The notes under the pieces: generated by a model | Seen by the model: only the letters and a program-made list of their open reading frames with translations | The model's database searches: none | Told to the model about the DNA's origin: nothing | Origin: a virus | Reading direction: 5' to 3' (one strand) | Virus record (IMG/VR): IMGVR_UViG_3300033153_002770 | Location: 1-21,760 of that record | Length of the DNA: 21,760 nt | Shown: positions 12,180 through 19,096 of the stretch, one piece after another | How positions within the stretch are numbered: position 1 is the first letter of the stretch | How the letters are laid out: each line of letters opens with the position of its first letter | Program-made: the position numbers and the translations under genes

Positions 12180-13199
12180 ATGGCAGAATTATACGGACAA
12201 CGTGTTCAAACTACAGTACAGCAAAAATATTTGCCTTATGTAGTTGACACAGTTCTAAACTCAAACGTACTCTTCCAAAGAGTAGTAAGAGCTGCAAAGA
12301 AATGGAGCGGAAGAACTCTAAGAGTACCAGTCAAAGTCTCAAAGAACTCAACAGGTACATCATTTAGAGGATTCGACACTTTTTCAACAGCAGCAACAGA
12401 CAATCGTCAATACATGGAGTTCACTCCATCATTTTACCAAATCACATGTGCGCTTCCCGGTGATGAGCTTTCAGTAGCTGACACTGAAGAAAAAGTACTA
12501 GACTTGATGAAATTGACAATCCAATCAGACACAGAAGATATGGCTGATGATCTTGGTACATTATTTTATGCTGATGGAACAGGAAATGGTTCAAAAGACC
12601 CATTAGGACTAGCAGCATTAGTAGATGATGGCAACACAGTTGCTAACATCGGTGGTTTAAGCAGATCAACATACTCAACACTAGCAGGTACAGTAACTGC
12701 ATCAGGCGGTACACTTACACTTGCAAAAGTTGATACACTTTGGTCAGCAATAACATCAGGCTCACAAAAGCCAACAGCACACTACACAACTGAAACAGTA
12801 TTCAACTTATACGGCCAACTTCTTCGCCCACAAGAGCGCATCATGAAGGAAGCAAGTAAGATGAAAGGCATGTCAGGTGGTACAGGTTTCACTTCATTGG
12901 ATTACAATGGTAAACCAATCATCCAAGACGAGAAATGTACTTCAGGTGCATTCATCGCTTTAAATGAAGATTTTGTAGACTGGTATGCTCTTCCATTCTT
13001 TGGATCAAAAGCAGTAGGCTATAAATCACAAGTAGAAGGAAACGACTACGCAGCACCAATCGGACTAGGATTTTCATGGTCAGACTGGATTATTCCTGCA
13101 AATGCAGGTTCAGTAGTTGGACACATCTACTTCGGTGGACAGTTCATCACTACAAATCCAAAACGTCATGGAAAATTGACAGGCATTACAAGTATTTAA
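12180..13199 (+). CDS. Major capsid protein
   Basis: The protein has 339 residues and directly follows the scaffold gene. It starts MAELYGQRVQTTVQQKYLPYVVDTVLNSN and alternates helix and strand as HK97-fold capsid proteins do: the GRTLRVPVKV strand, an acidic helix ADTEEKVLDLMKLTIQSDTEDMADDLGTLFYADG with the familiar 'D-LG-x-x-FY-DGTG' turn, a helix around QLLRPQERIMKEASKM, and a C-terminal strand-rich segment. It would form the icosahedral shell, and is the most likely client of the encoded chaperonins (inference). The exact HK97-fold subfamily cannot be fixed by eye. The codon choice looks somewhat richer in C-ending codons than in the neighbours, as in highly expressed genes. Confidence 0.88.
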   Translation: MAELYGQRVQTTVQQKYLPYVVDTVLNSNVLFQRVVRAAKKWSGRTLRVPVKVSKNSTGTSFRGFDTFSTAATDNRQYMEFTPSFYQITCALPGDELSVADTEEKVLDLMKLTIQSDTEDMADDLGTLFYADGTGNGSKDPLGLAALVDDGNTVANIGGLSRSTYSTLAGTVTASGGTLTLAKVDTLWSAITSGSQKPTAHYTTETVFNLYGQLLRPQERIMKEASKMKGMSGGTGFTSLDYNGKPIIQDEKCTSGAFIALNEDFVDWYALPFFGSKAVGYKSQVEGNDYAAPIGLGFSWSDWIIPANAGSVVGHIYFGGQFITTNPKRHGKLTGITSI

Positions 13200-13259
13200 G
13201 TAACCGCCTTTTACCGGGAATCGTAAGATTACTCGAGAGGGTTAATAAAAGGAAACACT

Positions 13260-14246
13260 ATGGGAAATGCAAGAGAATTTATACCAGCATTGAAATATGG
13301 TCACAAGATCATACTAGATGACCTAGAAGCAGCGGGTATAGTTACATTTGGCCAAACATATTGGGTAGACCCAACAAACGGATCAGATGTTAACAATGGT
13401 GTCACAAAAGACAAACCATTCGCAACACTAGGAGCAGCAAACAGCGCTATTACATCAGGCAACCATGATGTTGTACTTATGAGTGCTAACTCTGCACACG
13501 CACAAACATCAATGCTTACTATTACAAAAGGTAGGTCTCATTGGGTAGGACTTGGTCTTCGACAAGGTTCATACGGAATGGGTGCTAGATCAAGAGTTAC
13601 AATGGGTGACTCAACAGTAGCAGCTGATATCGCTGTGATGCAAAATACTGGAGTAGGTAATACCTTCTCAGGTATCAAGTTTGACAGTTCAAGTACAGTA
13701 ACAGCTTCACTTTATGCAGTAGCAGAAGGTGGAGAATACTCAGTTTATGAAGGTTGTGAATTCTACAAGTCAACAGACTTAGATGAAACAGCAGCAGCAG
13801 AGGTAGCTAATAATGGTGACTCCGCTCAATGGTTAAACTGTTATTTCGGAACAACAGCAAACATCGTTGCAGACGACAAAATAAGACCAAACATGTTGGT
13901 AACAGGTGGTATTATTTCAGGAAAGAAATGTCGTGACAATGTTGTTGACAATTGCATCTTCGCTGTAAAAGCAGCAGGTGTAGAAGCTGTAAGAATTTAC
14001 GGAGCAAACGCAACAGATGTCGAAAGAATGTTATTGGTTAAAAACAGTACATTCTTGAGTAATGCATTGGGTGCAGCAACTCCAGCACACGCAGTAGGAT
14101 TCGGAGCAGCACAAACACAAGGTACAGTATTACTACAAAACTGTGCATCAGTAGATCACACAGTGATGGCTGAGGCAGCAGTAGGGATATACGTTGCAGG
14201 AGCAGTTCCAACATTCGCAACAACTGGTGTGTCAAAAGCATCATAA
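13260..14246 (+). CDS. Beta-helix virion protein following the capsid gene
   Basis: The protein has 328 residues. After a 30-residue N-terminus (MGNAREFIPALKYGHKIILD) it reads YWVDPTNGSDVNNGVTKDKP, then FATLGAANSAI, the usual opening of right-handed parallel beta-helix (pectin-lyase-like) folds. Repeating short strands with stacked Asn/Cys turns follow (VYEGCEFYKS, WLNCYFGT, VDNCIFAV, VKNSTFLSN, LQNCASVD). No catalytic motif of a lyase or hydrolase is evident. Its place between the capsid and a decoration-type gene suggests a capsid surface protein rather than a tailspike, but both are open. An AAGGA ribosome site precedes the ATG by 6 bases, and the 60-base gap before it has no other feature. 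Confidence 0.7.
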   Translation: MGNAREFIPALKYGHKIILDDLEAAGIVTFGQTYWVDPTNGSDVNNGVTKDKPFATLGAANSAITSGNHDVVLMSANSAHAQTSMLTITKGRSHWVGLGLRQGSYGMGARSRVTMGDSTVAADIAVMQNTGVGNTFSGIKFDSSSTVTASLYAVAEGGEYSVYEGCEFYKSTDLDETAAAEVANNGDSAQWLNCYFGTTANIVADDKIRPNMLVTGGIISGKKCRDNVVDNCIFAVKAAGVEAVRIYGANATDVERMLLVKNSTFLSNALGAATPAHAVGFGAAQTQGTVLLQNCASVDHTVMAEAAVGIYVAGAVPTFATTGVSKAS

Positions 14247-14275
14247 ACAAGCTAATTAACTAAGAAGAAGACACT

Positions 14276-14995
14276 ATGTCCAAATCACTAACAGGTGCAG
14301 TACAAGTGGTAGCTCACGAACTATTCGGTGAAAGTTCAGCTGCTTTGCACAATCTCGGTGAAGTCGTTTTTACAAACGATGGCCGAGCTTTCAAGTACTG
14401 TTCAGCAGGTGGTACAGCTTTGGTAGCAGGCAGTCTATATCAATCAAAAGTAGAAAATACTTCTGATGCAGATTTAGCTGTAGCTGCTACAGCAGCAGGT
14501 GCATTAAGCATCGTAACCACAGCAACAGTAACTGTTTCTGCTAACGAATATGCTCAAGGATTCGTAGTAGTAAACACAACACCAGGTCTTGGTCAAGTTT
14601 TAAAGATCAAGAGCCACCCAGCAGCATCAGCAGCTGTATTGACAGTCACTCTAGAAGACGAAGTACAAGTAGCATTGACTACTTCATCTCGTATCTCTTT
14701 GGTAGCAAATCCATATAAAGAAGTGATTATCAACCCAACAACTCTAACATCAGCTCCAGCAGGAGCAGCAGTAAAAACTATTACAGCTGCATACTTTGGA
14801 TGGTTAGGAGTTGCTGGCGCACAACCAGTTTTGTGTGACGGAGCAAACGCTGTAGGAGCAAATCTAGTAGCATCAAACGGAACAGCAGGAGCTGTAGAAG
14901 ACGCAGCAAGTCCGGGTGCTCAACCATTAGTAGCAACTGCACTTATCACAGGCGCAACAGCAGACGTTATAATGGCAAACATGCACTTACTATAA
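14276..14995 (+). CDS. Capsid decoration-type protein
   Basis: The protein has 239 residues and is rich in Ala, Val and Thr with many predicted strands. The segment FTNDGRAFKYCSAGGTALVAGSLYQS is a small beta-barrel-like pattern found in head decoration proteins of tailed phages; this is recognised from memory. The protein lacks signal or membrane segments. It lies immediately downstream of the capsid and beta-helix genes, preceded by an A/G-rich AAGAAGAAG ribosome region. It probably binds the outside of the mature capsid. Its C-terminal end (TADVIMANMHLL) resembles the end of other strand-rich virion proteins. It may share ancestry with the C-terminal domain of the fibre at 19097, which has a similar strand style, but I cannot align them by eye. 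Confidence 0.65.
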   Translation: MSKSLTGAVQVVAHELFGESSAALHNLGEVVFTNDGRAFKYCSAGGTALVAGSLYQSKVENTSDADLAVAATAAGALSIVTTATVTVSANEYAQGFVVVNTTPGLGQVLKIKSHPAASAAVLTVTLEDEVQVALTTSSRISLVANPYKEVIINPTTLTSAPAGAAVKTITAAYFGWLGVAGAQPVLCDGANAVGANLVASNGTAGAVEDAASPGAQPLVATALITGATADVIMANMHLL

Positions 14996-15011
14996 AGACA
15001 ACGAAAGGGTG

Positions 15012-15063
15012 GGGACAATACGTCCCTGCCCTTGTAAGGGCGCTAATTATCAGGGTTTCGCCC
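15012..15063 (+). other. Cluster of three short hairpins
   Basis: Three hairpins stand side by side: GGGAC/GTCCC (15012-15026), GCCCT/AGGGC (15028-15041) and GGG/CCC (15053-15063). They fill the gap between the head genes and the next group. No T-run follows, so they are not a plain intrinsic terminator. They could mark an mRNA processing or stability boundary. Confidence 0.35.
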
Positions 15064-15082
15064 ACCTGTATAACAATTTAAT

Positions 15083-15583
15083 ATGCAATCAACTGCACTA
15101 TTTACGAATTTTTCAAAAGAAGAATTTGAAGGATTCTGGAACGGAAAAGGTAGAAAATTCCAACCCGGTCAATCCATGCACATGCCAGATTATTTGGCAA
15201 AACATTTCGCAAAACATCTAACCAATAGAGAACTTATTCGTAAGGATGATAAAGGTAGTCTGATCTACAGTGAAGGAGAAAAAATGACCTCACCTAAAAG
15301 ACCAGAAGATGTTCCATTATTCATGGATTTATTCAACAAAGCCTACACTCCTGAAACAGAAGACATAGGAGAAGAAGGCGATGACGTAGATGCACTGATT
15401 GCCTCCGCTAACGCAAATAGAGCTGAAGGTGAGGATGTCTCAATGAACGCAGAACCACCAAAAACTCTAACACCAGCTGAAAAAGGCAAAATAACAAAGG
15501 CTAAGAACAAAGCAATAGCAGATGCTAAACAAGACCCAAGCGGTCCACAAGTAATAACACCACCAGACTTTGATGATGAATAA
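15083..15583 (+). CDS. Acidic protein of the head-tail region, function unknown
   Basis: The protein has 166 residues. The N-terminal 60 residues (FTNFSKEEFEGFWNGKGRKFQPG, then MPDYLAKHFAKHLTNRELI) look folded and follow a 'W-x-G-K-x-x-F-x-P-G-x-x-M-x-M-P-x-x-x-A-x-H-F-A-K-H-L' pattern that I have met in unnamed phage structural proteins. The second half is acidic and disordered, ending PPDFDDE. Position suggests a virion or assembly factor. No catalytic motif is visible. Confidence 0.7.
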   Translation: MQSTALFTNFSKEEFEGFWNGKGRKFQPGQSMHMPDYLAKHFAKHLTNRELIRKDDKGSLIYSEGEKMTSPKRPEDVPLFMDLFNKAYTPETEDIGEEGDDVDALIASANANRAEGEDVSMNAEPPKTLTPAEKGKITKAKNKAIADAKQDPSGPQVITPPDFDDE

Positions 15584-15585
15584 CT

Positions 15586-16317
15586 ATGAAATTACTCGAT
15601 CCAACACAAGTAGCTGAGAAAAAGGAAAAACAAAATGACGATCAGCTAAAACGGATCGTACAGTTAAACGAAGCCGAAAATCAGGCAGTAGCCCGAATGA
15701 ATAAGGCAATCAAAGAAGATGAAGAAAAGAGAGCCACAATAGAGGTGGAACTAGGTGTTTTTAAAGCCATAGCAGCCGATGTAAGAGCGAATTTGCAGAA
15801 AGAGGTGTCAACACTCGAAAAGAGAAAAGTAGACGCTCTAAAGCCAATTAAACAGCTAAAGAAAGAAGCGGAGATCATCTACAAACAAAACGTAGATGAG
15901 CAGGGAAACCTCGCTTCAAAGCGAGAGTCGCTGGAACAAGAACAAGAGCGACTCTCTATAATCGCCGAGGACCTTGCTGACAAAGCTAGTATTGTTGAGG
16001 ATATGAAAGAACCTTTACAAAAAAGAGAAGCAAAAGTAGGAGAAGCAGAAAAAGTATTAAAGACATCAACAGATAGACTTTCACAGGCATGGAAGGATCA
16101 CCACGCAAAAGTCCATGAAGTGAACGCCGATCTACAGCAAAGAGATCAAGTACTAAAAGTAGGAATGGAAACAGTAGTAACAATGAGAAAAGAAATTAAA
16201 GCAGAAGCTAAACGACAAGTAGACGAGAGACGATCTATCAAAGACAAATACGACACACTTGAACGTACTCAACAAAGATTAAGTAAAAAAAAATATGGCA
16301 AATGCAAAAAGGGATGA
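15586..16317 (+). CDS. Long coiled-coil protein
   Basis: The protein has 243 residues and is almost wholly made of charged heptads (for example RIVQLNEAENQAVARMNKAI, then KESLEQEQERLSII-type stretches), with no Trp-rich or strand segment. It is predicted to form an extended alpha-helical rod. It could be a tail or fibre-associated spacer, a scaffold-like chaperone or a short tape-measure substitute. It starts 2 bases after the previous stop. Its last 23 bases overlap the next gene, and its end follows a run of nine A residues (16285-16293), which could cause slippage. Confidence 0.75.
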   Translation: MKLLDPTQVAEKKEKQNDDQLKRIVQLNEAENQAVARMNKAIKEDEEKRATIEVELGVFKAIAADVRANLQKEVSTLEKRKVDALKPIKQLKKEAEIIYKQNVDEQGNLASKRESLEQEQERLSIIAEDLADKASIVEDMKEPLQKREAKVGEAEKVLKTSTDRLSQAWKDHHAKVHEVNADLQQRDQVLKVGMETVVTMRKEIKAEAKRQVDERRSIKDKYDTLERTQQRLSKKKYGKCKKG

Positions 16318-16570
16318 AAACTATATCCCAACTATCATAGGAGCATTGGACAGTGATGGGACAACCCCAGTCTTAATAAAAGCCGACCCAACCACACATG
16401 CGGTAAATTCATCAGATGCAATCACAGGATCAGATAACTCAGCAACAAATGAAGCAATAAGAGATGATAACTACGTACCCGGACTACTGGCTGTATCAGA
16501 TGCAGATGGTGAAACACCAGTGCAAATATATGTAGACACAAATGGTAATTTACTAATAGATACTAATTAA
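16295..16570 (+). CDS. Small protein made of two copies of the fibre N-terminal module
   Basis: The 91 residues contain the module twice: MANAKRDENYIPTIIGALD...DGTTPVLIKADPTTH (1-35) and EAIRDDNYVPGLLAVSDADG...QIYVDTNGNLLIDTN (about 55-91). The same module opens the products of 16572 and 19097. Such a module at the start of fibre genes probably docks them to one virion site. This gene has no distal fibre, so it may be a stand-alone adaptor or the remains of a longer fibre. It begins inside the coiled-coil gene and ends one base before the next. Confidence 0.75.
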   Translation: MANAKRDENYIPTIIGALDSDGTTPVLIKADPTTHAVNSSDAITGSDNSATNEAIRDDNYVPGLLAVSDADGETPVQIYVDTNGNLLIDTN

Positions 16571-16571
16571 T

Positions 16572-17723
16572 ATGGGAAACGCAATACATGATGACAATCG
16601 AATCCCGTCACTGTTAGCAGTATCAAGCTCTGACGGAACAACTCCAGTAACTTTATGGGCCGATCCAACTACTCATAGATTATTGGTAAGCTCTACAGGT
16701 AGTGTATCACCACTTACAACAAAAGGTGATGTATATACTTATGATACAGATGACCAAAGAATAGCAGTAGGAACAAATGGTCAAGTTTTAACCGCTGACT
16801 CAGGTGAGGCTACAGGCTTAAAATGGACTACAGTAGTAGGCTCAGGTGATGTATCTAAAGTAGGCACACCAGTAAACTCACAAGTGGGTGTGTGGACAGG
16901 TGATGGAACTATAGAGGGCGCAGCAAGTCTAACTTATGATGGCGCAAACTTACAGTTAACTGGAGATATTGGTTCAACAGGAACAAGAATTACAAAAGGT
17001 TGGTTTGTAGACTTACAAGTAACAAATGCAATCGCTGGTGCAGTAACAGGAAATGCAGGAACAGTATCAACTATTACAGGTTTAGCTCCAGATACAGCGA
17101 CAACTCAAGCTACACAAGCATCAATAACTACATGCGCAAATTTAGGTACAGTCAAAACAACCCTAACTGGTTTGTTAAGAGCTGACTCTGGTGTGTTATC
17201 AATAGATGGTGATGTAACCGATTTAGTTACTGCAGCAGATTTAACAACAGCAGGTAAGATTGAAGTAGCAACTGCAGCAGAAACAACAACAGGAACAGAT
17301 GCAACAAGGTCAGTAAGCCCAGACGGATTGGCAGGATCAGAATTTGGAGAGAGAGCAGTACAAGTGGTAGTATTTGACTTTACAACAGATACAGCCACAG
17401 GAGATGGTAAATTTTACTTCCATATTGATTCACGCTTAGCAGGCATGGATCTTGTTGATGTACACGCAGAAGTAATAACTGCAGGAACAACAGGAACTAC
17501 TGATATACAAATTCACAACCTTACACAAACAGCAGACATGCTTTCAACAGTTATCACAATTGATTCAACAGAAACTGGTTCAGACACCGCAGCAACACCA
17601 GCAGTAATTGATGGGGCAAATGATGACGTTGCAGAAAATGACGTAATAAGAATTGACGTAGATGCAATATCATCCTCTGCAGCTAAAGGACTTTTATTAA
17701 CAATGGGATTTAGAACACCATAA
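16572..17723 (+). CDS. Fibre-type protein 1
   Basis: The protein has 383 residues. It starts with the shared docking module (MGNAIHDDNRIPSLLAVSS, DGTTPVTLWADPTTHRLLV), followed by PLTTKGDVYTYDTDDQRIAV and GTNGQVLTADSGEATGLKW, text very common in phage tail fibres. A linker with TITGLAPDTATTQ (167-191) is shared with the fibre at 19097. The C-terminal third (from about 260, VQVVVFDFTTDTATGDGKFY...) is a beta-sandwich-like domain. It is predicted to sit at the tail tip or capsid vertex and contact the host or act as a base for another fibre. Confidence 0.8.
   Translation: MGNAIHDDNRIPSLLAVSSSDGTTPVTLWADPTTHRLLVSSTGSVSPLTTKGDVYTYDTDDQRIAVGTNGQVLTADSGEATGLKWTTVVGSGDVSKVGTPVNSQVGVWTGDGTIEGAASLTYDGANLQLTGDIGSTGTRITKGWFVDLQVTNAIAGAVTGNAGTVSTITGLAPDTATTQATQASITTCANLGTVKTTLTGLLRADSGVLSIDGDVTDLVTAADLTTAGKIEVATAAETTTGTDATRSVSPDGLAGSEFGERAVQVVVFDFTTDTATGDGKFYFHIDSRLAGMDLVDVHAEVITAGTTGTTDIQIHNLTQTADMLSTVITIDSTETGSDTAATPAVIDGANDDVAENDVIRIDVDAISSSAAKGLLLTMGFRTP
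17070..17144 (+). repeat. Fibre linker repeat, copy 1
   Basis: These 75 bases encode 25 residues (TITGLAPDTATTQ through TTCANL) that recur unchanged in protein at 20960-21034. Third codon positions differ, so the peptide is kept while the DNA has drifted. It probably serves as a recombination joint or a structural linker. Confidence 0.8.
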
Positions 17724-17724
17724 T

Positions 17725-19092
17725 ATGTCAGTGATACATAGACAAAAAAATTACACAGACTATGATATGGGTGGGGCAAATCGAAAAAGAAAAATCGGAA
17801 ACCATGTTAACTTTGTAGACCATCAAGGTAATTGGGGAGAAACTATTTCAAACATAACATCTCAAGCATCAGAACCGCCAGCGTGGTCGGGTAATTATGA
17901 TTTTGATAGGGCTTCTTTAAACGCCCCAATGCAATTCTTTGCAAGAGATGCACAGGATGCAGGTAATAGAGCTATGGTGGGTATTCGTCTATCTGATAGA
18001 CCTCAGTTTTGGATGAACTTAAAAGCACACAATATTGATAATGCAGTCGACGTAACTGATGTAAGTAATACAGTGGTTCAATGGACAGGATTGTGGACTG
18101 ATACAAATTATCGTATTCAACATCTAAGACATAAAATTAAAGTAGACTTTGTTTTAACAGGAGAAAATCATCCAGCTTCGTTTACTGAGACAATTCAGTT
18201 AGGTGGAGGAATGACTTTGGTTGATAATGGTAATAATACAATATCTGTAATGAATGGAGAGGAAGAAGTGTTTGTAATGCCAACTCCTTATGGATATTTA
18301 GAATCAGATGATACACAAGCTCAGGTAGTAGCTTGTACAATGGTAGTAGGTGAAAAGGTAGCAGGGCGTGACACAATCGTTGTTACACCTAATGCTGATG
18401 ACCTTACATCTGTAGGTTATGCAGAAAACATAGTAATTGACCCTACTGCTACAATAAGTGGAACAAGTGCTATTGAGGATTCTCAGCTTAGTCAGGTTGG
18501 AAACTTAAATAACAACTACGGAGGTTCAGTACTTCTTTCAAATAAAGATACATCAGGGATAGAAAGTAGACCAATATTTAGAATTACAGATGGTAATTTC
18601 CCAGAGGGAACTATCACTGATTTTAAATGGATAATGCGTGCAGGTCTTACAGTTGAAACATTCTCAGGTGAAGTGTATAAATTCAAACCAGCTAATAATT
18701 GGGTGGAAGGAACAACAAACGGAACAGCCCCTGAAATTGGAGCTAATTGTTGGACATTTCTTGCTTATGATGCTTCATCACCTACAAATTGGGCTGGTTC
18801 AGCAGGTGCAGGGACTTCGGGCACAGATTATTTTGCAGATGTTTCGCCACCTATTTTAAGTGGAGATACGACAGCAGTTGGAGACCCTCTTACCACAACT
18901 TTACCAACAGCATGGGTTACAGATTGGCGTGATACACCCTCAAATAATCAAGGATTTATAGTAAATCCAACAGGAGGAAGTACAAATGGGCGTATGGGGT
19001 CAACAGAGAACAGCAATTCAGCAACACACCCTACTTTTGAAATAGACTACACCGCAGGAGGTGGTTCAGTCCCTAAAACAATAATGTACTAA
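17725..19092 (+). CDS. Fibre-region protein with a DNRLRE-like C-terminal domain
   Basis: The protein has 455 residues. The N-terminus (MSVIHRQKNYTDYDMGGANRK) and a strand-rich middle (60-235) have no match I know. From about residue 240 it reads like the DNRLRE domain of cell-surface and carbohydrate-binding proteins: EDSQLSQVGNLNNNYGGSVL, IFRITDGNFPEGTITDFKWI, NNWVEGTTNG..NCWTF, and a closing VNPTGG..ATHPTFEIDYT. It does not carry the shared docking module. It may bind host surface glycans or stabilise the fibre complex (inference). It starts 1 base after the previous stop. Confidence 0.65.
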   Translation: MSVIHRQKNYTDYDMGGANRKRKIGNHVNFVDHQGNWGETISNITSQASEPPAWSGNYDFDRASLNAPMQFFARDAQDAGNRAMVGIRLSDRPQFWMNLKAHNIDNAVDVTDVSNTVVQWTGLWTDTNYRIQHLRHKIKVDFVLTGENHPASFTETIQLGGGMTLVDNGNNTISVMNGEEEVFVMPTPYGYLESDDTQAQVVACTMVVGEKVAGRDTIVVTPNADDLTSVGYAENIVIDPTATISGTSAIEDSQLSQVGNLNNNYGGSVLLSNKDTSGIESRPIFRITDGNFPEGTITDFKWIMRAGLTVETFSGEVYKFKPANNWVEGTTNGTAPEIGANCWTFLAYDASSPTNWAGSAGAGTSGTDYFADVSPPILSGDTTAVGDPLTTTLPTAWVTDWRDTPSNNQGFIVNPTGGSTNGRMGSTENSNSATHPTFEIDYTAGGGSVPKTIMY

Positions 19093-19096
19093 ACAT

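Noticed and set aside
13260-13320. Fifth copy of the docking module at the start of the beta-helix protein (MGNAREFIPALK)
   Set aside because: Only the first few residues are alike; the DGTTPV...ADPTTH part of the module is missing.
13076-13321. Plus-strand frame of 81 codons across the capsid/beta-helix junction
   Set aside because: It overlaps the end of the capsid gene and the start of the next gene in another frame, and its composition is basic and irregular.
15009-15221. Plus-strand frame of 70 codons over the hairpin cluster
   Set aside because: It covers hairpins and the start of the 15083 gene in another frame, and lacks a ribosome site.
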